From assembly GCF_015209965.1 (NCBI RefSeq), contig NZ_MU158693.1, forward strand, positions 62,001-126,000: a stretch of 64,000 nucleotides of DNA, in the 5' to 3' direction. Source of the stretch: Sphingobacterium pedocola. Lineage in GTDB: Bacteria; Bacteroidota; Bacteroidia; Sphingobacteriales; Sphingobacteriaceae. The position numbers were made by a program, and so were the translations under genes. The first letter of the stretch is position 1. Each line of letters starts with the position of its first letter. This document shows positions 34,893 through 42,453 of the stretch, one piece after another. The notes under the pieces were generated by a model. That model did not search any database. It was not told where the DNA came from and saw only the letters and a list, made by a program, of their open reading frames with translations.

Positions 34893-36014
34893 ATGGAAAA
34901 AATTAATTCGACCCTATTGAAACAATTAACAGGGAAACGTGGGGAACCTTGTATATCATTGTATATGCCCACCCATCGGGTTCATCCGGAAAGTGCCGCA
35001 GATCCTATCCTGTTTAAAAATCTACTAAAAAAAATCCAACATTATATTACAGAAAATAAGTTAGCGGATTACATCCCTTTGTTAGAGCCCTTCGAGAAAT
35101 TGCAGAGCGACTACGATTTCTGGAACAACAACGATTGCGGATTGGCCATTTTTATAGCTAAGGACGAAACACATATTATACGATTGCCTGAGCGCGTAGA
35201 GGAAATTACATGCGTTGCAGATTCGTTCTGCGTCAAACCGTTATTCAAATTCCACGCGGAAAATAAACATTACTATCTATTGGCTTTGGGGCAGGATGAC
35301 GTACGGCTCTATGCCGGAGATAAATACCACCTCGAGGAAATAACCATAAAAGGCAAAGTGCCGACCAGTATGACCGAAGCACTGGGTGACGAGCTTACCG
35401 ATAATCATGTTCATGCCCCGTCAGCACCTACCTCCCATGTTCACGGCTACATGGAAAAAAGCCAAGAAATAGAGATCGACATCGAACGCTTTTTCCGAAG
35501 TGTAGACCAAGCACTGAATAGCCATTTCGACTTTTCAAATGACAGACCGTTGATACTTGCGGCCTTAGCAGAGCATCATACCGAGTTTAAGGCAATTAGC
35601 AAAAACCATCATTTGTATGAACGCCATATCACCATCAATGCGGAAGCACTTCGTATAAAAGAGCTATTGGCAAAAGTAAAGGAAGTGATCGAAGCCGAAC
35701 AAGCGGAAAACAGACGTAGACTGTTGAATAGACAACAAATTGCTGTCCAGGAGAAGCTAAGCAGCCACCAACTCCAAGAGGTTGTACGTGATGCTATCGA
35801 TTCCAAGGTAGAAACTCTATTCATCGAAAATGGACGTAATATTCCGGGCCATATTGATCTGGAAGCGCGTAAAGCCCATCTACAAGAAAATCAAACGACG
35901 GACATATTGAATGAATTAACTTATCACGTATTTGAAAAAGGCGGACAGGTCATTTTATTAGACAAAGAAGATATGCCCTACGATACAGGGGCATTTACGA
36001 TAAATCGTTTTTAG
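34893..36014 (+). CDS. baeRF7-like protein (bacterial release-factor-related domain)
   Basis: A 373-residue soluble protein. GKRGEPCISLYMPTHRV near residue 15, FDFSNDRPLILAALAEHHTEFKAI near 227 and a C-terminal RNA-binding-like segment (VRDAIDSKVETLFIENGRNIPGHID, then NELTYHVFEKGGQVILL) match the baeRF proteins, bacterial relatives of archaeal/eukaryotic eRF1 domain 2/3. In that family a ribosome-rescue or hibernation-like role is proposed rather than proven. It is followed by the acidic protein gene and lies in a group of stress genes. Confidence 0.8.
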   Translation: MEKINSTLLKQLTGKRGEPCISLYMPTHRVHPESAADPILFKNLLKKIQHYITENKLADYIPLLEPFEKLQSDYDFWNNNDCGLAIFIAKDETHIIRLPERVEEITCVADSFCVKPLFKFHAENKHYYLLALGQDDVRLYAGDKYHLEEITIKGKVPTSMTEALGDELTDNHVHAPSAPTSHVHGYMEKSQEIEIDIERFFRSVDQALNSHFDFSNDRPLILAALAEHHTEFKAISKNHHLYERHITINAEALRIKELLAKVKEVIEAEQAENRRRLLNRQQIAVQEKLSSHQLQEVVRDAIDSKVETLFIENGRNIPGHIDLEARKAHLQENQTTDILNELTYHVFEKGGQVILLDKEDMPYDTGAFTINRF

Positions 36015-36213
36015 AGCCGAGGGCAAAGGCTAGCGGTTCAACCTACGGTATCTATCACGTATTAAATGAGAAAAAAAACGTATTTAGCGTACCAACATTG
36101 AAGACCGTTTCATGTTGATTTTGTAGAAGGTAACCAGGAAGCCAAGATGTAAATAATACCGACACACACTGATTATTTATGTCAAACTTTCATTACCATA
36201 AAAACACAACAAG

Positions 36214-36612
36214 ATGAAAACAACGAATCTAATACAGCTATTAAAGAGGCAAGGTCTTATATTAGCTATGATTAATGTAGGTCCAGAACGAGAAGGACAG
36301 CCTTCCAATAATCCGGAAGTGGGTGAACCAAATGATCTTGATAGAGACGAAAGGGATGATTATGACATTACCGAAGAGCCACTAATCGGCGGCGAAGACG
36401 ATATAGATCGCGAACCGCTATCTGATGATGATGTCGATGTTTCCGGTCTGCCCGGTGAAGAGCCATTACAGGACGATATTGACCGCGTAAATGTTGTTGA
36501 GGAACAGATCCGCGAAGATCGTCAAGAAGATGAAATCGGCACGCCCTATGACGTAGACAACGAAGACGATACGATCAGTAATTTGGATGATGATGTCCTA
36601 GGCGAAAGATAA
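36214..36612 (+). CDS. Acidic low-complexity protein, unknown function
   Basis: A 132-residue protein in which about one third of residues are Asp or Glu, with repeating patterns such as DDIDREPLSDDDVDVSG and GEEPLQDDIDRVNVVEEQ. Residues 1-20 (MKTTNLIQLLKRQGLILAMI) form a basic-hydrophobic helix that could be a signal or membrane anchor. It is probably disordered. A perfect hairpin follows the stop. No family recognised; the high acidity and conserved-looking frame support a real gene. Confidence 0.55.
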   Translation: MKTTNLIQLLKRQGLILAMINVGPEREGQPSNNPEVGEPNDLDRDERDDYDITEEPLIGGEDDIDREPLSDDDVDVSGLPGEEPLQDDIDRVNVVEEQIREDRQEDEIGTPYDVDNEDDTISNLDDDVLGER

Positions 36613-36662
36613 TTTATAACATGATCCAATCATCTCACAAAGTGGATAAAATGAATTAACTT

Positions 36663-36700
36663 CAAATCTCATGTATCGATAAAAGTATACATGAGATTTG
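36663..36700. terminator. 14-bp perfect hairpin between two genes
   Basis: CAAATCTCATGTAT (36663-36676) pairs with ATACATGAGATTTG (36687-36700) across a 10-nt loop. It lies 50 bp after the acidic-protein stop and just ahead of the PA2169-like gene. There is no strong T tract, but a second palindrome, CAAAAAGCTTTTTG, follows at 36703-36716. A terminator or mRNA stabiliser is likely. Confidence 0.5.
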
Positions 36701-36716
36701 CTCAAAAAGCTTTTTG

Positions 36717-37178
36717 ATGGATATAATAAAAAAAACAGCAGACTTAACCAATCAGTTAATAGCTATAAATAACGACCGTCAAGCGTGGTATGCTAAGGCG
36801 TTGGAAGAACTAACAGGAATAGAAAATTTGGATCTTAAATCAATATTAGAAGAATTATTGGAACAAGCGAAAAAATTTGCGAAGGAGCTTAATCCTTTTG
36901 TGGTGATCAATGGACAAGAACCGGCTACCAACACAACTGTTTCTGGTAAATTTCAACTCTTTTGGGCCGATGTGAAATCGACACTTGCCCGGTTAAAGCG
37001 AAAACAGCTTTTGGTAGAATGTGAACAAATTGAAAGCACAACACGTGAATTATATAAAAAGGTACTGGATCATGCACCGCACCTTTCTGATAAATTAGTA
37101 ACCGTTTTGCAGACACAGGCAGAAATCCAACATATGTCGTACGAAAAGATTCATTCCGTCAAGGAACGGTGTTTTTAA
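36717..37178 (+). CDS. PA2169-like four-helix bundle protein (DUF2383 type)
   Basis: About 153 residues from the ATG at 36717 (a TTG at 36714 precedes it). All-helical: ADLTNQLIAINNDRQAWYAKALEEL, LKSILEELLEQAKKFAKELNPF, FQLFWADVKSTLARLKRKQLLVECEQIESTTRELYKKVLDHA. The pattern, including LLVECEQIE and the final KKVLDHAPHL-like helix, matches DUF2383/PA2169 ferritin-like bundles, although residues for iron binding are not all evident. These genes commonly sit with DUF892 and other stress proteins, as here. Function unknown. Confidence 0.75.
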   Translation: MDIIKKTADLTNQLIAINNDRQAWYAKALEELTGIENLDLKSILEELLEQAKKFAKELNPFVVINGQEPATNTTVSGKFQLFWADVKSTLARLKRKQLLVECEQIESTTRELYKKVLDHAPHLSDKLVTVLQTQAEIQHMSYEKIHSVKERCF

Positions 37179-37234
37179 TTACGAAATCGTAACACCATAA
37201 ATCCGACGAGGCACGCCTGCAAGCACCTCGTCCC

Positions 37235-39469
37235 CTATGCTGTAGAGGCAACTCCGATCTCCTGCTCTTTTAATTCTTTCTTAATATCTTCCAAAAATTC
37301 ACTTTTAAAACGTTCAATATGCTGTACATTCAGCATTCCGATCTGTATGGCAAGCACGTAATTATCGGCATTCACAGATTTCGTATAGACTTTTATCGGG
37401 ATTTGCTGATCCACATATTTATGGGCATCCAGCTTCTGCACCAGCATGGATTTTACCGGTTCAATTTCTTGTCCTCCGGTAATGGTAAGCTCCATATTGA
37501 GTCGAATATCATCGTTTAAGAATGTCCAATTAACCAATCTGCCAGACAGCAGATCTCCATTGGGAATGATCACACGGGCACCCTGGTCGGTCAATAAGGT
37601 GCTCGATCGAATACCGATTTCAAGTACTTGTCCTTTCTTATCTGCCAGTTCAATATAATCCCCAATTTTGAAAGGTTTTTCAAAAACTAAAATAATCCCG
37701 GAAACAAAGTTATTGATGATGTTTTGTAAACCGAGACCGATCCCCACACTCAATGCACCAATGATAACGGTGAGTCTATCTGTACCTATTCCGATGATGC
37801 TGATAGCTATCAAAAAACCAATCACAACAATGAGCAGGCGGAATAAGGGAAAGAGTGTCATCCGTTTGACTGGCACGGTATGCGAGACCGGGTCATTTAA
37901 AAGGCTCTTGAGATTCTTTTGAAACCAATTGGCCGTAGCTAGCACTGCAATAGCTAATAATACGTTGCCGTATGTATATGCTACCGTACCTATTTTACGC
38001 TCATTATTAAAAATATGATTCAGCAGCTTGCCTACTTGATCAGTTATGTTCAAGCTATTGACCAACACGACAGCAATTATTATTATACAACATACATTTA
38101 AAACCCGATCAAGCGCTTTACGCATCTTTGGCAGATCAAATCGTTTGATAACATGATCTGCCGGTGCTACCTCAAATTGATTTTCCAAGTCGTGCAATAA
38201 CATATCCCGAAATGCCTGGAGCGAGAGGGCCTGCAATAACGCAATCGCTGCTACAATTCCCCACATCCGTGCGAATTCGATATATCCCATTATATTGGAT
38301 AATATGGATAATATATATATCAGTATAATCGCCCACCGCGCATATTTATTAATATAGGCTACCGGATTTTCCATATCAATCTTCTTCCCTAGCGTATGGA
38401 TCAGATATATCCCGAAAGCACACATTCCACCCGCGAAAATACGCGTCCATATGTCTTCTGCGATAAGTAGATTTGCAACGATTAATAATGCGTAATGTAA
38501 GCATGTCAATCCGAGCGCCCGCTTCTTATAAGGGGTCAGCTGCTCATACAAAATAATCAACAAGAGTGTGAAAATGATGAAATAACTAAACTCCAATACC
38601 AATACAGGAATTACAAAAGATACCAAAGGAAGCAAGGTCAAAAAGAAAACCGCCGCCTTGAGTAGCGGAATCCACAAGGGGTCATTTTTGTGAATATTGA
38701 GTTCATCTGTCTCATCATCTGACCGTCGGCCTAACCGAAATATCCAATAAAAGTAAAGTCCGCTGAGTAAAATCAGAAAAAGTCGGCTACTCCAAGCGGA
38801 ATAGTCAAAGTAGGCTATGTTTGCCTGATCCCGGGCTAGGTTCCTTTTCACATTTCCAATAATCCTGCGCTGTAAGACAGGGAGCTCGGCCGTGGCCATC
38901 GAATCTGCTGATTCTGAAAGGATAGCTGAAGCTGTTTTGAAAGCGCCATCCATGTTATGGATCTCCCTTTTGAGTAAGTCCACTCGAGTCTTCAAAATAG
39001 CTAAACTATCTGTCAGCGTTACATACGTTACGGAATCCAAGAGTTCGTCGGTCGACAGCCGCGCGACGAGACTATCCTTTATGGATCCTGTACCTTTTTT
39101 CTGAAGCAACGATTTCTCTACAAGCAGCATATCTATTTTTGATTTATCTATGCTTGAAGAAATCCGATTAAGCTGCCGATAGGCACTATCGGCAAAAGCA
39201 CTGTCCATGCGACCTTCACGTTGGTGTAGTTGCTGATCTCGCTTCAAGCTATCTACCTGAGCAATAAAAGATCCGATCCGGATACGCAACCTCTCTATGG
39301 ATTTCCATTCTTTTGTTCCAGTCGCCTTAGGAACTTCCACCATTCCAATACGATCCGTATTTTCTGTCGTATCCCGTATTTCCTGTTCTTGTCCAACCGT
39401 AAATGCTATTGCCGAAAACAGCATAGCACTTAATATACACCCATACAATAAACTGCTTTTTACTTTCAT
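37235..39469 (-). CDS. Mechanosensitive channel, MscS family, with large N-terminal domain
   Basis: A 744-residue protein. A signal peptide ends near IAFTVGQEQ; residues 30-220 form a periplasmic coiled-coil domain (LRIRIGSFIAQVDSLKRDQQLHQREGRMDS). Around ten membrane helices follow to about residue 570. The MscS pore and beta domain are in the last 200 residues (IGTDRLTVIIGALSVGIGLGLQNIINNFVSGIILVFEKPFKIGDYIEL, then VIIPNGDLLSGRLVNWTF). It releases osmolytes on hypo-osmotic shock. It stands alone with its own candidate promoter at 39492-39499. Confidence 0.93.
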   Translation of the reverse strand: MKVKSSLLYGCILSAMLFSAIAFTVGQEQEIRDTTENTDRIGMVEVPKATGTKEWKSIERLRIRIGSFIAQVDSLKRDQQLHQREGRMDSAFADSAYRQLNRISSSIDKSKIDMLLVEKSLLQKKGTGSIKDSLVARLSTDELLDSVTYVTLTDSLAILKTRVDLLKREIHNMDGAFKTASAILSESADSMATAELPVLQRRIIGNVKRNLARDQANIAYFDYSAWSSRLFLILLSGLYFYWIFRLGRRSDDETDELNIHKNDPLWIPLLKAAVFFLTLLPLVSFVIPVLVLEFSYFIIFTLLLIILYEQLTPYKKRALGLTCLHYALLIVANLLIAEDIWTRIFAGGMCAFGIYLIHTLGKKIDMENPVAYINKYARWAIILIYILSILSNIMGYIEFARMWGIVAAIALLQALSLQAFRDMLLHDLENQFEVAPADHVIKRFDLPKMRKALDRVLNVCCIIIIAVVLVNSLNITDQVGKLLNHIFNNERKIGTVAYTYGNVLLAIAVLATANWFQKNLKSLLNDPVSHTVPVKRMTLFPLFRLLIVVIGFLIAISIIGIGTDRLTVIIGALSVGIGLGLQNIINNFVSGIILVFEKPFKIGDYIELADKKGQVLEIGIRSSTLLTDQGARVIIPNGDLLSGRLVNWTFLNDDIRLNMELTITGGQEIEPVKSMLVQKLDAHKYVDQQIPIKVYTKSVNADNYVLAIQIGMLNVQHIERFKSEFLEDIKKELKEQEIGVASTA

Positions 39470-39491
39470 ACGCTTTCACGGTAATCCTATC

Positions 39492-39499
39492 CAAAAGTA
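39492..39499 (-). promoter_or_regulatory. Candidate -7 box for the MscS gene
   Basis: On the minus strand TACTTTTG matches TAnnTTTG exactly and ends 22 nt upstream of the ATG at 39469, giving a short leader. No TTG lies at the -33 spacing, so this is a moderate candidate only. Confidence 0.4.
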
Positions 39500-39558
39500 A
39501 CAAATAAATATGCGTATCGTTTTACTGTTTTGCTGCTGATTTGCATTCGTAAAGTTAC

Positions 39559-40353
39559 TTACAAGCGTAGTTTTTTCATCGCAGAAAAAACTAGCCTTGC
39601 CACTTCTTTTCCGCCTTCAACCTGAAAATGTGTATTGTCTGTCTGCCCTTGGGGATATGCAGCGAATTGACCGGGAGGAAAATTCATGAAATAATTTTTC
39701 GTTACATATTCTTTTCCCTTACTATTGAAAAAATTCATTGAAATCTCATTGAGATCTATCAAAGGCACTGACATTTCGGCCGCAATCTTCTTTACCGCAT
39801 CCGGATAATCCCCATGTACATTGTGCAACATGCCCTCTTTCCACGGATAATTTCTAGCAACGGGAGTCAACAAAATAGGGAGTCCTTTTTTCTGACGTGT
39901 TTGAGATATAAATAGTCTCAAAAATTCTTTATATCCCGTTGTATCGACGTAGCGTTCGGGATGAGCTACAGACCCGTCGTTATGTCCGAATTGTATCATC
40001 ACGATATCACCCGGTTTCAAATTTTCAACTATGGATCGCCAACGACCTTCTTGAAAGAAAGTACGTGTACTACGTCCTCCTTTTGCCCTATCATCCACAC
40101 GTACCTGTTGTGCATTTCCGATCAGATGCTTTAACTGTAACAAGCTATCTTCGACAAGCAAGGGTTGCAATAGCTGCCCCCAGCCAACCAAAGGATAGCG
40201 TTTTTCCATGTACCCTTCTTCCAATGCGTAATCGGCTACGGTTGAATCACCGATAAGGTAAATAACGGTTTCTTTTCTCTTTACCGCCAAAAAAGCTGTT
40301 AGAACCGTAAAGGTCAAGAAAACTCCTATAGTAATATAAATTGATTTCGACAT
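39559..40353 (-). CDS. Rhamnogalacturonan acetylesterase-like SGNH hydrolase
   Basis: A 264-residue exported esterase. An N-terminal hydrophobic anchor (IYITIGVFLTFTVLTAFLAV) precedes the SGNH motifs: YLIGDSTVADY (catalytic Ser), a Gly in VDDRAKGGRSTRTF, MIQFGHND (Asn) and TDNTHFQVEGG (Asp-x-x-His). It is very like rhamnogalacturonan acetylesterases of CE12, which remove acetyl groups from pectin backbones. It is the last gene of the pectin block, 45 bp from the pectinesterase stop, with a 19-bp tandem duplication in between. Confidence 0.88.
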   Translation of the reverse strand: MSKSIYITIGVFLTFTVLTAFLAVKRKETVIYLIGDSTVADYALEEGYMEKRYPLVGWGQLLQPLLVEDSLLQLKHLIGNAQQVRVDDRAKGGRSTRTFFQEGRWRSIVENLKPGDIVMIQFGHNDGSVAHPERYVDTTGYKEFLRLFISQTRQKKGLPILLTPVARNYPWKEGMLHNVHGDYPDAVKKIAAEMSVPLIDLNEISMNFFNSKGKEYVTKNYFMNFPPGQFAAYPQGQTDNTHFQVEGGKEVARLVFSAMKKLRL

Positions 40354-40380
40354 GCTGCGTATTATTAATTAAAGCCTTTT

Positions 40381-40418
40381 AAAACGACGAGATCGCTTTA
40401 AAACGACGAGATCGCTTT
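40381..40418. repeat. 19-bp perfect tandem duplication at the end of the pectinesterase gene
   Basis: AAAACGACGAGATCGCTTT occurs twice in a row (40381-40399 and 40400-40418). The second copy encodes the pectinesterase C-terminus (AISSF and stop); the first copy lies just past the stop. Probably a replication-slippage duplication. Confidence 0.9.
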
Positions 40419-41393
40419 AAAAGGAGTCCAGTCTCCCAATACATTTCCTACCGTATATTTAGCGGCTTCCTGATCCGTTATCGATTTGCTCCACGCTACA
40501 CGGTCTGTCGCGTATGCACCTTTTCCGATAGATTTATATTCCGCATAATAAACCGTATGTTCATTCTCTACTTTCCCCCAATTGTCCCAGCCCCGAGGAG
40601 CTACAACATCGTCCATTCGACAATGAAGGAATACGGTTTTTGCATACGGACGCCAAGGCCTACCCAACAGAAATGTGCTCGTTGGGGTATCGCCTTTCAA
40701 CTCACAATAGCGAAAAACGTAGCCAAATTCACGCCCCTCCGGTGTGGATGCTGCTGTGTAATACCCCCCCTTTTTTCCAAACAGTACACATTTATCAAAT
40801 AAAGCGGTTGAAGAACCAAAAATAAAATCCACCGTGCCCTCTATATAGCATTCGAGGTAATATTGACGACTCTGTTTGCCGTAGGTGTAGAGGGTATCCT
40901 GAAAGCCTAAAAAACTACATCGGTAAAATTGCACCTTATCACCTGCTACTAAAACGGCTACAGCCTGGCCCACCGGACCAGCGGTATTCGCAAAGGTTAT
41001 ATTCTCAAAATAAATATCAATGCCGTAGATGTAAAAACCAGCCGATCCGGAGGTACCAAGTTCCTCTCCGAATGCATTTTTCTTAGACGCATAATCGTCG
41101 TATGTTATGCGCACATTTTCCCGGCTTTCGCCGACAAAATGAATATTCTGCTTGGACTCGGCCAGCACAATCTTTTCTTTGTACTCCCCGTTTTTGATCA
41201 AAATATGTGTGATCGATTTTCTAAAGTTTGGCACGGCGTCAATCGCTTCTTGGAGTGTCTTATAATCCCCCTTACCCGATTTATCGACTGTAATATCGTA
41301 TTGGTCAATTTTGACTTTTCCCATCACACAGCCGGAGAATATGGTCGTCAGTAATAACAGAAATAGGAACGCTAAACGAATTTGAACTTTCAT
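40398..41393 (-). CDS. Pectinesterase (CE8)
   Basis: About 331 residues from the ATG at 41393; an in-frame ATG at 41417 would overlap the previous gene by 17 bp and is less likely. The protein begins with a lipoprotein signal (LLLLTTIFSGC). CE8 motifs: IYGIDIYFENITFANTAG, GQAVAVLVAG, FLGFQDTLYTYGKQ (QDTL), GTVDFIFGSSTALFDKC (catalytic Asp) and LLGRPWRPYAKTVFLHC. It removes methyl esters from homogalacturonan, a step that must precede GH28 attack. It is 7 bp after the alpha/beta-hydrolase gene. Confidence 0.93.
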   Translation of the reverse strand: MKVQIRLAFLFLLLLTTIFSGCVMGKVKIDQYDITVDKSGKGDYKTLQEAIDAVPNFRKSITHILIKNGEYKEKIVLAESKQNIHFVGESRENVRITYDDYASKKNAFGEELGTSGSAGFYIYGIDIYFENITFANTAGPVGQAVAVLVAGDKVQFYRCSFLGFQDTLYTYGKQSRQYYLECYIEGTVDFIFGSSTALFDKCVLFGKKGGYYTAASTPEGREFGYVFRYCELKGDTPTSTFLLGRPWRPYAKTVFLHCRMDDVVAPRGWDNWGKVENEHTVYYAEYKSIGKGAYATDRVAWSKSITDQEAAKYTVGNVLGDWTPFKAISSF

Positions 41394-41400
41394 AACGAAA

Positions 41401-42387
41401 TTAAATAAATATTGCATTTAAAAAAGAAGCAACGGTATCAACACAACCGTCTATCCAAGGGTGAAATAACCAAAAGGGATGTACTTTTACATCGATCTCG
41501 TGTACTTCATGATAAACATTCCACCTTTTTAACATCCCACGCAGTTCATCTTGCCCAGCGTGAAATCGTGGAAAGCCACTATTGAAGAACAACATCGGTA
41601 CAATACGCGTTTCGTCGGCCCAGAATATTGGCGAAGCTTCCTTCCATAAGGCTGGATGGCTTTCAAAGCTTCCGCCTAACCACGAAATATCAGCAGCATC
41701 TTGTTTTCGCTCCAAATTAAGGGATGCGGGCGCCATAAAATCAACTACGCCGTCAAAATTTATGATGGCCTGCACATCAGTAGAGATGGCCTTTTCGCTT
41801 TGTGCCGTTTCAAACGCCGCGAGACCATTTGTCAAACCGACTAGAGACGCCAAGTGCCCCCCTGCAGAACAGCCCGAAATCGCAATTTTCGCCGTATCGA
41901 TATGAAACTTATCTGCATTTGCTTTTACCCAACGTATTGCTTCCTTGATGTTATGGACAGCAGCGGGATACTGTGCTTCAAGTGATAACTGGTACTCCAC
42001 CGGAATAGTTACAAAACCTTTTGCGGCGAGCATTTGTGCCAAAGGTACCTGCATGTCTTTTGTGCCCGAACGCCACCCACCTCCATGGATCAAAACGACG
42101 GCAGGCAATTTTTTCATATTGTCAGGGCGATATACATCAAGATGAAGCTGACGTTTACCATAAGCTGTGCTTTCCAACTCCAGGTATATATTATCGATAT
42201 ATCTTCTAATACCTGCGGGCAAGCTATCTTTGACAGGCACTGCATAGGGAAATTCCTTCTTTATCTGTCGATACACCCGCATGATATTGTAGGTGGTATC
42301 GGTCGGAATTGGCGTTTGTGCTAACACCGGTTGGAAACATAGGTGCATGGCTAACAGCATCGTTATATGAAAGCGTGTTTTCTTCAT
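41401..42387 (-). CDS. Exported alpha/beta-hydrolase (carboxylesterase/acetylesterase-like)
   Basis: About 328 residues from the ATG at 42387, which gives a clean signal peptide (MKKTRFHITMLLAMHLCFQPVLAQ); upstream ATGs at 42402 and 42444 would only add residues in front of it. The hydrolase core has AVVLIHGGGWRSGT (oxyanion hole) and KIAISGCSAGGHLASLVG (nucleophile elbow with Ser). The His is probably HPFWLFHPW. Its place in the pectin block argues for removal of acetyl or feruloyl groups. It is the sixth gene from the 5' end when counted with GH28 and GH95. Confidence 0.85.
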   Translation of the reverse strand: MKKTRFHITMLLAMHLCFQPVLAQTPIPTDTTYNIMRVYRQIKKEFPYAVPVKDSLPAGIRRYIDNIYLELESTAYGKRQLHLDVYRPDNMKKLPAVVLIHGGGWRSGTKDMQVPLAQMLAAKGFVTIPVEYQLSLEAQYPAAVHNIKEAIRWVKANADKFHIDTAKIAISGCSAGGHLASLVGLTNGLAAFETAQSEKAISTDVQAIINFDGVVDFMAPASLNLERKQDAADISWLGGSFESHPALWKEASPIFWADETRIVPMLFFNSGFPRFHAGQDELRGMLKRWNVYHEVHEIDVKVHPFWLFHPWIDGCVDTVASFLNAIFI

Positions 42388-42453
42388 AGGGCTTATTTTC
42401 ATCGATTTTATAACACAAAGATATGTCGGAAGCGTGAATTTCATTATCCACTC

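Noticed and set aside
37205..37232. 7-bp inverted repeat between convergent genes
   Set aside because: Short stem, 14-nt loop and no T run; only a faint terminator candidate.
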